A stretch of 64,000 nt of DNA, from assembly GCF_019396345.1 (NCBI RefSeq), contig NZ_JAHKRM010000046.1:1-64000 (forward strand), read 5' to 3'. Position 1 is the stretch's first letter. Each line of letters opens with the position of its first letter. The DNA comes from Nonomuraea guangzhouensis. Lineage in GTDB: Bacteria; Actinomycetota; Actinomycetes; Streptosporangiales; Streptosporangiaceae. The notes below the pieces were generated by a model. It ran no database searches, had not been told where the DNA came from, and worked only from the letters and a program-made list of their open reading frames with translations. Below, in pieces: positions 53,271 through 62,138 of the stretch. The position numbers and the translations under genes were made by a program.

Positions 53271-53375
53271 GCGCGGATTCTGATCCGCGCCGGCGGCCGG
53301 CCCCCACGACACCCGTCACCGTTCGGCCATGACAAGTGTCAGCGGGTCTCGCGTTCGGGCCCGGCGCGCGCCAGA

Positions 53376-54533
53376 ATGCGCGTGACGGCGAGCCGGACAG
53401 ACATCGAGGACGAAGACGTGCGGGAGTCGTGGGAATGGCCGATGGTCGCCACCTCGCCGCGCGCCCGCCGTGAGCGGGCCCGCCGCACGCTGCTGGCCGT
53501 GCCCTTCCTCGGCTGGCTCGTGCACATGGCGTTCATGGCGCTCGACCCGCCGCACTCGCCCGGCTTCGCGGTGGCCGTCTGGGGCGTCACGGCGGTGTAC
53601 GGCACGACGTACCTGGCCATCCTGTGGTACGGCCCAGGGTACGGACGGGCGGCCAGGATCGGCATGGTCGGCTGGCTCTACCTGACCGGCTCCGGGCTGG
53701 CGATCGTCACCGGTAACCCGGGTGACCTGTCCGTCATCGCCTTCGCCATCACGGCGGCGGCGCTGCTGCTGCCGGTGCGCTGGGCCCAGCTCCTGGGGCT
53801 CGCCACGGTGGCGGGCTTCGTCGCCTTCGCCTGGCCGCTGACCTCCGAGGAGGACGTGATGCAAGCGGCCCTGCTGGCCTCGTTCGCGGTGGGCATGGTC
53901 GGGCTGATGCGGCTCATGCGCACGGTCACGCAGCTGCGCGAGGCAAGGGAGGAGATCAAGGTCCTGGCGGTGGCGGGGGAGCGGGCCAGGCTGGCCAGGG
54001 ACCTGCACGACGTACTCGGCCACAGCCTGACCACGATCACCCTGAAGACCGGGCTGGCCAGGCGGATGCTGGAGACCGGTGCCGGCACGGACCGCGTGCT
54101 CGCCGAGGTCGGCGAGGCCGAGGAGCTGTCCAGGCAGGCGCTGGGCGACATCCGGGCCACCGTCTCCGGCTACCGGCGCACCACGCTGACCGGCGAGATC
54201 GTCGGAGCCGGCGCCGCGCTGCGCGCCGCCGGCATCGACCCGGTGCTGCCGCGGGCCGTCGACGACGTGCCCGTCCAGCTGCGGGAGCCTTTCGGGTACG
54301 TGCTGCGCGAAGGCGTGACCAACGTGATCCGCCACTCCGGCGCCACCCGGTGCGAGGTGGCGCTGGGGAGCACCTGGCTGGAGGTACGCGACAACGGCCG
54401 CGGGGCGAGCGACGGGCACGCGCTCGGGAACGGCCTGTCCGGGCTGACCGAGCGGATCGAGGCGGTCGGCGGCACCGTGCACGCGGGCCCGCTGCCCGAG
54501 GGCGGGTTCCGGCTGCGGGCGGAGGTGCCATGA
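53376..54533 (+). CDS. Sensor histidine kinase, HisKA_3 (NarL/DesK type)
   Basis: 385 residues. About five membrane segments (40-190), then the dimerisation motif ERARLARDLHDVLGHSLTTI with His at about 211, and an HATPase domain with VTNVIRHSGATRCEV, EVRDNGRGA and GNGLSGLTERIEA. Membrane sensor of unknown signal. Overlaps the response regulator by 4 bases. Confidence 0.9.
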   Translation: MRVTASRTDIEDEDVRESWEWPMVATSPRARRERARRTLLAVPFLGWLVHMAFMALDPPHSPGFAVAVWGVTAVYGTTYLAILWYGPGYGRAARIGMVGWLYLTGSGLAIVTGNPGDLSVIAFAITAAALLLPVRWAQLLGLATVAGFVAFAWPLTSEEDVMQAALLASFAVGMVGLMRLMRTVTQLREAREEIKVLAVAGERARLARDLHDVLGHSLTTITLKTGLARRMLETGAGTDRVLAEVGEAEELSRQALGDIRATVSGYRRTTLTGEIVGAGAALRAAGIDPVLPRAVDDVPVQLREPFGYVLREGVTNVIRHSGATRCEVALGSTWLEVRDNGRGASDGHALGNGLSGLTERIEAVGGTVHAGPLPEGGFRLRAEVP

Positions 54534-55135
54534 TCAGGGTGCTGCTCGCCGACGACCAGGCTCTGGTACGGGGCGCGCTGGCCGCGATGCTGGGGCTGGA
54601 GCCGGACATCGAGGTGGTCGCGACCGTGGCCACCGGGGCGGAGGCGGTGGCGGCGGCCCGCCGTACCCGACCTGACGTGGCGCTCATCGACGTGCAGATG
54701 CCGGGGATGGACGGGCTCGAAGCCGCGGCGGAGCTGAGAGCGGCGTTGCCGTCGTGCCGGGTGATCATGTGCACCACGTTCGGCCGGCCGGGCTACTTCA
54801 CCCGGGCGATGGTCGCCGGGGCTGTCGGCTTCGTGGTCAAGGACGCGCGGCCGGAGGAGCTCGTGGCCGCGGTACGGAGGGTGCACGCGGGGCTCCGCGC
54901 GATCGACCCGGACCTGGCCGCCGAGTCGCTGGTCAACGGCACCAGCCCGCTCACGGGGCGGGAGCGCGAGGTGCTGCTGGCCGCCCGGCACGGCGGCACC
55001 GTCGCGGAGATCGCCAGGGTGGTGCACCTCACCAACGGCACCGTGCGCAACCACCTGTCCTCGGCGATCGGCAAGACGGGGGCGAGCACGCACGCGGAGG
55101 CGGTCCGGATCGCCGAGGAGAACGGCTGGCTCTGA
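54530..55135 (+). CDS. NarL/DesR-type response regulator
   Basis: 201 residues. Receiver with DDQ at 8-10 and phosphoacceptor Asp in VALIDVQMPG (about 54), Lys in GFVVKDAR, and a LuxR HTH (LTGREREVLLAARHGGTVAE, LTNGTVRNHLSSAIGK). Pairs with the kinase upstream. ATG overlaps the kinase stop. Confidence 0.92.
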   Translation: MIRVLLADDQALVRGALAAMLGLEPDIEVVATVATGAEAVAAARRTRPDVALIDVQMPGMDGLEAAAELRAALPSCRVIMCTTFGRPGYFTRAMVAGAVGFVVKDARPEELVAAVRRVHAGLRAIDPDLAAESLVNGTSPLTGREREVLLAARHGGTVAEIARVVHLTNGTVRNHLSSAIGKTGASTHAEAVRIAEENGWL

Positions 55136-55200
55136 CGCCGCAGAAGCCGGTCGCGTGGCGGGCGTCAGGGCAGGTGACCGTCGGCCCCTAAGCTGGCGAC

Positions 55201-56061
55201 ATGGGCATGGTCGGTACGGTCGGGCTGGTGTTGCATCCCAGGCGCGACTCCAAAGAGGCGATCGACACCATCCTGAGCTGGGCCGCCGGCAAGGGAGCCA
55301 CCGTCATGGGGCTGCCCGAGGAGGTCGGCCGCATCGACTGCAGCGCCGTGGCGGTCGACGCCGACATGCTGGTCGAGCGGGCCGATCTGCTGGTGAGCCT
55401 CGGCGGTGACGGGACGATGCTGCGCACCATGCGGCTCATCGCCGGACGGCCCACGCCGGTGCTCGGGGTGAACCTGGGGCGGCTGGGGTTCCTGGCCGAG
55501 ATCGACGTCGAGGAGCTGCCCGCCACCCTGTCCGCCATCGACGGCCACCGCTACACCGTCGAGCCGCGCATGGCCGTGCGGACCAAGATCGACGGCGCCG
55601 CGGAGCTGATCGCGTTCAACGACATCGCGCTGGTGCGCATCCCGGGCGACGGCATGGCCGCTGTGAGCGTCATGCCGGAGGGCGCTCCGTTCGTGCGCTA
55701 CGCGGCCGACGCCGTGATCGTGGCCACGACCACCGGGTCCACCGCCTACAGCTTCGCCGCTGGCGGGCCGATCGTGTCGCCGCGGGTCGAAGGGCTGCTG
55801 GTCGTGCCCGCCGCCGCCCACTCCTCCTTCAACCGGGCGCTGGTCCTGCCCGCCGACGAGGACGTGACTCTGGAGCTGCTGCCGTCGAGCGGGCGGCTGG
55901 CGGTGGAGGTGGACGGGGCGGTGCTGGGGCATCTGTGCCCCGGTGACCGCATCACGGTGGCCGCCCTGCCGGGCGCGGCCAAGGTGGTGCGGCTGGGGAC
56001 GACGTTCTACGAGCGGGCCCGGCGCAAGCTGCGGGTGGACGGCAGCGCCGAGGTCGACTGA
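55201..56061 (+). CDS. nadK: NAD kinase
   Basis: 286 residues. ATP-NAD kinase motifs: LVSLGGDGTMLRTMRLIAGR (about 62-81), GVNLGRLGFLAE, and the TTGSTAYSFAAGGPIVSP loop at about 180. Makes NADP from NAD. Start ATG 55201 has little ribosome-site sequence, so a leaderless mRNA is possible. Confidence 0.93.
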   Translation: MGMVGTVGLVLHPRRDSKEAIDTILSWAAGKGATVMGLPEEVGRIDCSAVAVDADMLVERADLLVSLGGDGTMLRTMRLIAGRPTPVLGVNLGRLGFLAEIDVEELPATLSAIDGHRYTVEPRMAVRTKIDGAAELIAFNDIALVRIPGDGMAAVSVMPEGAPFVRYAADAVIVATTTGSTAYSFAAGGPIVSPRVEGLLVVPAAAHSSFNRALVLPADEDVTLELLPSSGRLAVEVDGAVLGHLCPGDRITVAALPGAAKVVRLGTTFYERARRKLRVDGSAEVD

Positions 56062-56104
56062 GGCCAGGTGGTAGGGGCGCCTTCCACAGGGTAGGCGCAC
56101 GGGC

Positions 56105-56818
56105 ATGGCGACGCTGGTGGGCACGTCCGGATGGCAGTACAAGGACTGGCGCGGCACCTTCTATCCGCAGGAGGTCCCGCAGCGCCTCTGGCTGGAGACC
56201 TACGCCGAGACGTTCGACACGGTCGAGAGCAACAACGCCTTCTACCGCCTGCCCTCACCCGAGTCCTTCGCCGGTTGGCGGGACCGCACGCCCGACGGGT
56301 TCGTGATGGCCGTCAAGGCGAGCAGGTTCCTCACCCACATCAAGCGGCTGGCCGATCCGGCCGAACCGGTGGAGCGGCTGATGAACGCCGCCTCGGCGCT
56401 CAAGGACAAGCTCGGCCCGATCCTCCTGCAGTTGCCGCCGACCCTGAAGGCCGACCCGGAGCGGCTCTCCCGCTGCCTGGACTGCTTCCCGAAGCACGTG
56501 CGCGTCGCGGTCGAACCCAGGCACCCGTCGTGGTGGACGGACGAGGTCCGCGAGATCCTGGCGGCCCGCGACGCCGCCCTGTGCTGGGCCGACCGCCTCG
56601 GCAGGCCGCTGAACCCGTTCTGGCGCACCGCCGGCTGGGGATACGTGCGGCTGCACGAGGGCAGGGCCACCCCCTTCCCGTCGTACGGTGACACGTCGCT
56701 GAAGACCTGGGCCAGGCGGGTCGGAGAAGCCGGCTGGCGCGACGCCTACGTCTACTTCAACAACGATTCCGGGGGAGCCGCTGTGCGCAACGCGCGACGC
56801 TTTGCCAGACTCGTCTAG
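56105..56818 (+). CDS. DUF72 protein (YecE-like)
   Basis: 237 residues. TIM-barrel-like family with TLVGTSGWQYKDWRGTFYPQ at the start, ESNNAFYRLPSPESFAGW, and YVYFNNDSGGAAVRNA near the end. Role unsettled. Stop and the GTG of CorA share a base (TAGTG). Confidence 0.88.
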   Translation: MATLVGTSGWQYKDWRGTFYPQEVPQRLWLETYAETFDTVESNNAFYRLPSPESFAGWRDRTPDGFVMAVKASRFLTHIKRLADPAEPVERLMNAASALKDKLGPILLQLPPTLKADPERLSRCLDCFPKHVRVAVEPRHPSWWTDEVREILAARDAALCWADRLGRPLNPFWRTAGWGYVRLHEGRATPFPSYGDTSLKTWARRVGEAGWRDAYVYFNNDSGGAAVRNARRFARLV

Positions 56819-57786
56819 TGCATACCCGCCTGTACAGGAACGGTGTCCTGGAGAAGGAAGGCTTCCCGATCGAGGAAGTCTCCGACTACGTGGACGACGA
56901 GGCCAACACCGTCTGGTTCGACCTGTGCTCGCCGACGCCGGAGGACCTCGCCGCCGTCGGCGAGGAGCTCGGCCTGCACGAGCTCGCGGTCGAGGACGTG
57001 CTGTCCGACCACCAGCGCCCCAAGGTGGACATCTACCAGAACCATCTGTTCCTCACCGTGTACGGGGTGCACTTCGACGACGGGCGCCTCGACCCGGTCG
57101 AGGTCAACGCCTTCGTGACGAAGAACGCCCTGGTCACCGTCCGCGAGAGCGACCACTTCGACATCGGCGAGGTGCTCAAGCGCTGGGACGCCGGCAAGCG
57201 GCTGGCCGGGCACGGCGTGGCGTTCCTGCTGCACGGGTTGCTCGACTACGTGGTCGACGAGCAGTTCGACCTCGTCCAGGAGTTCGACAACAGGGTGGAG
57301 AACCTGGAGGACCTGCTGTTCGAGGAGACCCCGATCGACGGCAGGCAACTGCAGCGCACCATGTACGACCTGCGCAAGAACATGGCGAGCTTCCGCAAGA
57401 TCACCATGCCGATGCGCGAGGTGGTCGGCGTCCTGCTCCGCCGCGACCAGGAGCTGATCGCCGACCCGGTGATGGCGCCCTACTACGAGGACGTCTACGA
57501 CCACGTGGTGCGCGTGACGGAGTGGACGGAGTCGCTGCGCGATCTGCTGGCCAACATGCGGGAGACCCGCCTCGCCCAGCAGGGGTTCCGGCTGAACGAG
57601 ATCATGAAGCGGGTCACCAGCTGGGCGGCGATCATCGCGGTGCCGACCGCGATCACCGGCTTCTACGGCATGAACGTGCCCTACCCGGGTGAAGGTCAGC
57701 CCTGGGGCGTCTGGCTGTCATCCGCGCTGGTGGCCGTGGTCTCCGTCGCGCTGTACGTGGTGTTCAAGAAGAAGGACTGGCTTTAA
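56818..57786 (+). CDS. corA: CorA-family magnesium/cobalt transporter
   Basis: 322 residues. Large cytosolic N-terminal funnel, long helix (about 190-270), and two C-terminal membrane helices with the YGMNVP signature in TM1 (TGFYGMNVPYPG, about 282). Pentameric Mg2+ channel. GTG 56818 overlaps the DUF72 stop by one base. Confidence 0.92.
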   Translation: MHTRLYRNGVLEKEGFPIEEVSDYVDDEANTVWFDLCSPTPEDLAAVGEELGLHELAVEDVLSDHQRPKVDIYQNHLFLTVYGVHFDDGRLDPVEVNAFVTKNALVTVRESDHFDIGEVLKRWDAGKRLAGHGVAFLLHGLLDYVVDEQFDLVQEFDNRVENLEDLLFEETPIDGRQLQRTMYDLRKNMASFRKITMPMREVVGVLLRRDQELIADPVMAPYYEDVYDHVVRVTEWTESLRDLLANMRETRLAQQGFRLNEIMKRVTSWAAIIAVPTAITGFYGMNVPYPGEGQPWGVWLSSALVAVVSVALYVVFKKKDWL

Positions 57787-58734
57787 TCAGCCTTTCTCCT
57801 TGTAGTAGCGGGCCGCGCCCGGGTGCAGGGCCACCGGATCCACCTGCTGGCCGATCTTGAGGTCGAGCTTGGCCGCCTCGGGGTGCACGGCCGCGAGCTG
57901 GGCCTTCTTCTCGAACAGCGTCTTGGTGATGTCGTACGCGAGCTGTTCGTCCATCTTGTCCGGCACGAGCAGCACGTTGGCCACCCCGACCGTCTTGATG
58001 GTGCCCGGCAGCTTGTACAGGGACATGTCGATGTCCAGCCCGACGTACTCCTTGCCGTACTTGGCCTGCATCGGCGCGAGCACGTCGGTGGTGTCGAGCA
58101 GCTTGATGTCCGGCTTGCTGGTGGCCAGGTCCACGATGCCGGCCGTGGGCAGACCGCCGACCCAGACGAAGGCGTCGATCGTGCCGTCCTTGACGGCCTG
58201 CACCGACTCGTTGATGGACAACTGCTGCTTGGAGATGCCGGAGTCGGGGTTCAGCCCGGCCGCCTCCAGCAGGCGCCTGGCCAGGACCTGGGTGCCCGAG
58301 TTGGGCGGGCCGATCGAGACCCGCTTGCCCGCCAGATCGGCGACCTTGCTCGCCTTCAGGCCGGGGGCGACGACGACGTGGGCGTAGTTGTCGTAGATGC
58401 GGGCGATGGCCTTGATCGGCTGCTTGGCGGTGAAGGACCCGGTCCCGTTGACGGCGTCGGCGGCGGTGTCGGTCTGCGAGAAACCGATGTCGGCCTTGCC
58501 GCCGGCCAGCAGCTTGATGTTCTCGACGGAGCCCGAGGTGACGGACGCGGTGGCCTGGGTGTTGGCGATGTTGTCGGTCAGCTGTTTGGCCAGGCCCCCG
58601 CCGTACACGTAATAGACGCCGGTCGTGCCGCCCGTCGCGATCGACAGCCGGTGACCCGAGCCGGTCACGCTGCCGCAGGCCGCCACCCCGGCGGCCAGTG
58701 CCGTCACGGCGAGTACCGCAAGAATCCGCTTCAC
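57787..58734 (-). CDS. TAXI-family TRAP transporter substrate-binding lipoprotein
   Basis: 315 residues. Lipoprotein signal peptide with lipobox AAGVAACG (Cys at about 20), then the TAXI motif SIATGGTTGVYYVYGGGLAK and GKRVSIGPPNSGTQVLARRL. Captures a dicarboxylate or glutamate-like ligand outside the membrane. GTG 58734 overlaps the permease stop by 4 bases, so it is the second gene of the operon. Confidence 0.9.
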   Translation of the reverse strand: MKRILAVLAVTALAAGVAACGSVTGSGHRLSIATGGTTGVYYVYGGGLAKQLTDNIANTQATASVTSGSVENIKLLAGGKADIGFSQTDTAADAVNGTGSFTAKQPIKAIARIYDNYAHVVVAPGLKASKVADLAGKRVSIGPPNSGTQVLARRLLEAAGLNPDSGISKQQLSINESVQAVKDGTIDAFVWVGGLPTAGIVDLATSKPDIKLLDTTDVLAPMQAKYGKEYVGLDIDMSLYKLPGTIKTVGVANVLLVPDKMDEQLAYDITKTLFEKKAQLAAVHPEAAKLDLKIGQQVDPVALHPGAARYYKEKG

Positions 58735-60650
58735 GCTGGGACTCTCCTTCTCCTGATGAGGTGCACGGCCGCCGCGACGGCCAGGACGGCCAGGCCCGCG
58801 ACGATGGGGACGGGTTCGAGGAACAGCAGCAACACGGCGGCCACGGCGGCCAGCACGCGTTCGGGCCACCCGCTCACCCCGCCGGTGGCCATGGCCAGGG
58901 CGGCCACCGCGACGGCCGAGACCGCGGTCATCAGCAGCACGGTGCTGAAGGGTCCCTGCCCCAGCAGCGCCTGGCCGTTGGGCGTGAGCACGAACGCGAA
59001 CGGCACCAGGAACGCGGGCAGCGTGTAGCGCCAGGTCATCATCATCGTCTTGTAGGTGTTGCCACCGGTGATCGCCGCCGCCGCGACGGCCGACAGCGCG
59101 GTCGGCGGGCTCACCTCCGACAGCACCGCGTAGTAGAAGACGAACATGTACGCCTCGGCGGGCGTGACGCCGAGCGTGGTGAGCGCCGGGCCGATGATCA
59201 CCGCCGCGATGATGAAGCTCGCGGTCACCGGTACGGCCAGCCCGAGCAGCATGACCGCGACCCCGGACATGACCGTCGTCAGGATGAGGTTGCCCGCGGC
59301 GACGTCCACGATGATCCCGCTGAGGTTGAGCCCGAGCCCGGTCTGGGTGATGACGCCGACGATGATGCCCGCCGCCGCGCACACCGCCGTCACCGGCAGC
59401 ACCTCCAGCGTGCCCTTGGCCAGCGCCTGCGCGGTCCGTTTCGGCCCCATCCGGTGCTCGGGATCGAGGAACGACAGGACGAACGCGACGGCGGTGGCGA
59501 TCACCACCGACTGGAACGCCGACCGGTCCAGCGCCATCAGCACGATGATGAGGACGAGCGAGCTGAAGTGGTAGCCGAAGCGCAGCAGCAGCCGGCCCGC
59601 CTTCGGCGCGTCCACCGGGACGGCGTGGGTGCTGAAGCGGCGCGAGTCGATCTCGATGGCCAGGAAGATGCCCAGGTAGTACAGAATCGTGGGGATCGTC
59701 GCGTAGATGAGCACCTCGAGGTAGCTGACCTTGAGATACTCGGCGATGATGAACGCCGCCGCGCCGAGCGTGGGCGGTGAGAGGATCGCGCCGATGCCGC
59801 CCGAGGCGAGGATGCCGCCGGCCGCCTCCTTGGGGTAACCGGCCCGCCGGAGCACCGGCCAGGCGACGCTGCCGAGGCTGACCGTGGTGGCCACGCCCGA
59901 GCCGGAGACGGTGCCGAGCAGGAAGCCCGCGGTGGTGACCGTGCGGCCGGGGGCGGCACGGGACTTGCGGAAGGCGGCGAAACTCAGGTCGATGAAGAAC
60001 TTACTCGCGCCCGAATAATCCAGCACCGCACCATAAATCGTGAAAAGGATGATGTAGCTGGCGGCGACCTGCATGGGGACGCCGAAGAAACCCTCGGTGC
60101 CGGTGTAGAGCTGCGACACGATCTGCCCGAGATCGAAGCCTCGATGACCGATCGTCCAGCCAATCGGCAGATACGCCCCGAAATAGGCATAAATCAGGAA
60201 AAATAGGCAGATGATGGTGAGTGACCAGCCGACCGTGCGGCGAACCGCCTCCAGGAGCAGCACGGTCAGCACCAGGCCGGCCACGATGTCGAGCTCGGTC
60301 AGCGCCGAACCCGAGCCCCGATCGCGGAACGCGTCGATGTCGAGCAGCGGATAGACGAGCACCGCGAGCGAGGCCGCCGCCAGTAACCAGTCGGTCACCC
60401 CGGGCCGATCGATCGCCGACGAGATCCGTGGGCGATAGCAGAGGAACACCAGCGGCAGCGCCACCGCCAGGAACGTCAGCCGATGCTCCAGCGCCTCGAC
60501 CGGCCTGAACACCACCACCAGTGAATAGACCGACAGCAGCCCGCCGACGATCCACACGCCGAGCCGCAGCACCCCGGTCAACTGCCGGGCCGGACGCTCC
60601 TGCTCGTGGGCCGACACCAGCTCCGCGTCACGGTCGCTCAGCTCGGTCAA
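58731..60650 (-). CDS. TRAP transporter permease, fused small and large subunits
   Basis: 639 residues with about 16-18 membrane helices. N-terminal DctQ-like part (about 30-150) fused to a DctM-type part, with AASYIILFTIYGAVLDYSG, GTVSGSGVATTVSLGSVAWP and GGILASGGIGAILSPPTLGA motifs as in TAXI-TRAP permeases. Ion-driven uptake with the binding protein. TTG 60650 is the start, supported by AGGGAGGAC 7 bases away. The 86-bp upstream gap carries a GGACT-N5-AGTCC inverted repeat at 60680-60694. Confidence 0.9.
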   Translation of the reverse strand: MTELSDRDAELVSAHEQERPARQLTGVLRLGVWIVGGLLSVYSLVVVFRPVEALEHRLTFLAVALPLVFLCYRPRISSAIDRPGVTDWLLAAASLAVLVYPLLDIDAFRDRGSGSALTELDIVAGLVLTVLLLEAVRRTVGWSLTIICLFFLIYAYFGAYLPIGWTIGHRGFDLGQIVSQLYTGTEGFFGVPMQVAASYIILFTIYGAVLDYSGASKFFIDLSFAAFRKSRAAPGRTVTTAGFLLGTVSGSGVATTVSLGSVAWPVLRRAGYPKEAAGGILASGGIGAILSPPTLGAAAFIIAEYLKVSYLEVLIYATIPTILYYLGIFLAIEIDSRRFSTHAVPVDAPKAGRLLLRFGYHFSSLVLIIVLMALDRSAFQSVVIATAVAFVLSFLDPEHRMGPKRTAQALAKGTLEVLPVTAVCAAAGIIVGVITQTGLGLNLSGIIVDVAAGNLILTTVMSGVAVMLLGLAVPVTASFIIAAVIIGPALTTLGVTPAEAYMFVFYYAVLSEVSPPTALSAVAAAAITGGNTYKTMMMTWRYTLPAFLVPFAFVLTPNGQALLGQGPFSTVLLMTAVSAVAVAALAMATGGVSGWPERVLAAVAAVLLLFLEPVPIVAGLAVLAVAAAVHLIRRRRVPA

Positions 60651-60736
60651 GTGGGTCCTCCCTGACAGCGCGCTTGAGGGGACTTTACGAGTCCTTTACA
60701 TGGCTAGGGAAGACCCTTTTCAGGGGCGACGTCCGG

Positions 60737-61912
60737 TCAGAATTCCGGACGGCAGCGGGCGGCCAGCTCGGCAAGGGGCAGCGCGCCCGCCTGGCTGCCG
60801 TCGCGCAACCGCACCGACGCCTCGCCGCCCGCCGCCTCGCGCGGGCCCACGACGAGCTGGTACGGCACCAGCCGATGCGCTCTGATCCGGGCCCCGAGGC
60901 TGCCTTTCTCCGGCGCGGACAGTTCGGCCCGCAGCCCGGCCGCGACGCCGCGACGTACCAGATCCCTGGCGGCCGGCAGCTCGGCGTCGGTGAGGGGCAG
61001 CACGACGGCCTGCACCGGCGCCAGCCAGGCGGGGAACGCCCCGCCGTGCACCTCGATCAGGTGCGCGACCAGCCGTTCCAGGCCGCCCACGACGCTGCGG
61101 TGGACCATGACCGGCCGCCCGCCGCCCGCGTGCGAGAGGTCGAAGCGGCCAGGCTGGTAGAGGTCCACCTGAACGGTCGACAGGGTCGCCTCGCGGCCCA
61201 GCGGGTCGGCGATCTGGATGTCGATCTTCGGGCCGTAGAAGGCGGCCTCGCCCCGCTCCTCGTCGTACGCGCGGCCCCGCTCGCGCAGCACCTCACGAAG
61301 GACCGACTCCGACTCGGCCCACAGCGCCGGGTCGTCGACGTACTTGCCGCCCTCGCCCCGCAGCGAGAGCCGGTAGCGGGCGGCCTCGATGCCGAGCTGG
61401 GCGTGCGCGGCCTCGATGAGGTCGAGCGCGGCCGAGACCTCGGCGGCGGCGTCTTCCGGCGCGCAGAAGATGTGACCGTCGTTGAGCTGGATGGCCCGCA
61501 CCCTGGTCAGGCCGCCCAGCACGCCCGACAGCTCCGAGCGGTACATGCCGCCCAGCTCGGCCACGCGCAGCGGCAGGTCGCGGTGGCTGCGCGGCCGCGA
61601 GCGGTAGATGAGCGCGTGGTGCGGGCACAGGCTCGGCCGCAGCACGAACTCCTCCCCGCCCACCTCCATGACCGGGAACATGTCGTCGCCGTAGTGGGCC
61701 CAGTGGCCGGATCTCTCGTACAGCTCGCGCTTGCCCAGCACCGGCGAGTTGACGTGCTGGTAGCCGTGGCGGCGTTCGAGCTCGTACACGTAGTCCTCGA
61801 CGGCCTTGCGGATCGCCGCGCCGGCCGGCAGCCAGAACGGCAGCCCGGAGCCGATCAACGGGTCGGTGTCGAAGATGCCCAGCTCGCGGCCGAGCCTGCG
61901 GTGGTCGTTCAT
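60737..61912 (-). CDS. Threonyl-tRNA synthetase paralog lacking TGS and editing domains
   Basis: 391 residues: only the class II catalytic core (about 1-290) and anticodon-binding domain (about 295-385) remain. Zinc ligands align with E. coli ThrRS: Cys in SLCPHHAL, His in NDGHIFC, His in PVMVHRSVVGG. Also FYGPKIDI and VQVDLYQPGRFD. No TGS or N2 editing domain, and the gene is intact, so it is a designed short form, not a truncation. Paralogs of this sort can give resistance to ThrRS inhibitors or act under starvation. ATG 61912 with AAGGA; leader attenuator upstream. Confidence 0.88.
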   Translation of the reverse strand: MNDHRRLGRELGIFDTDPLIGSGLPFWLPAGAAIRKAVEDYVYELERRHGYQHVNSPVLGKRELYERSGHWAHYGDDMFPVMEVGGEEFVLRPSLCPHHALIYRSRPRSHRDLPLRVAELGGMYRSELSGVLGGLTRVRAIQLNDGHIFCAPEDAAAEVSAALDLIEAAHAQLGIEAARYRLSLRGEGGKYVDDPALWAESESVLREVLRERGRAYDEERGEAAFYGPKIDIQIADPLGREATLSTVQVDLYQPGRFDLSHAGGGRPVMVHRSVVGGLERLVAHLIEVHGGAFPAWLAPVQAVVLPLTDAELPAARDLVRRGVAAGLRAELSAPEKGSLGARIRAHRLVPYQLVVGPREAAGGEASVRLRDGSQAGALPLAELAARCRPEF

Positions 61913-61931
61913 GATCGTCCTTCGGGTGAAA

Positions 61932-61967
61932 GGGCGAACGACCAGAACCCCGGGCGTTCGCCCGGGG
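61932..61967 (-). promoter_or_regulatory. Attenuator: competing hairpins upstream of ThrRS paralog
   Basis: In the minus-strand RNA one hairpin pairs CCCCGGGCG with CGCCCGGGG (61967-61948, 9 bp). An alternative pairs GGGCGAACG (61963-61955) with CGUUCGCCC (61940-61932), followed by UUUC. The two share bases and cannot form together. They lie between a Thr-codon leader peptide and the ThrRS start, the layout of a ribosome-mediated attenuator. Confidence 0.7.
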
Positions 61968-61976
61968 AGCATGGAA

Positions 61977-62027
61977 TCAGCGCGCCGGGACCGTGTCCGG
62001 CGTCGTCGTGACGTAAGCGCGCTGCAT
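61977..62027 (-). CDS. Threonine-rich leader peptide
   Basis: 16 codons from ATG 62027 to TGA 61977: MQRAYVTTTPDTVPAR. It has three consecutive Thr codons (ACG ACG ACG) plus a fourth three codons later. AAGGT lies 10 bases before the ATG. It is followed by competing hairpins and then the ThrRS paralog. Ribosome stalling at the Thr codons when Thr-tRNA is scarce would change the folding and raise expression. Confidence 0.75.
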   Translation of the reverse strand: MQRAYVTTTPDTVPAR

Positions 62028-62138
62028 GTCCGCGACCTTAGCAGCCGAGCCGATCACCTCGCGCGGTAAATGTTCCGGAGTACCAGGGCGTGGTCAGGCG
62101 GTCTCGGTGCGCGAGTTCGCGCCCTGATATAAAGAACC

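Noticed and set aside
53376..55135. Kinase/regulator pair considered as the missing DevS partner of devR
   Set aside because: The kinase has its own regulator fused by overlap, has membrane helices and no GAF haem domains, and lies 50 kb away.
60680..60694. Inverted repeat considered as a Dev box
   Set aside because: The arm-to-arm spacing does not fit the 14-bp core and there is no partner 22 bp away.
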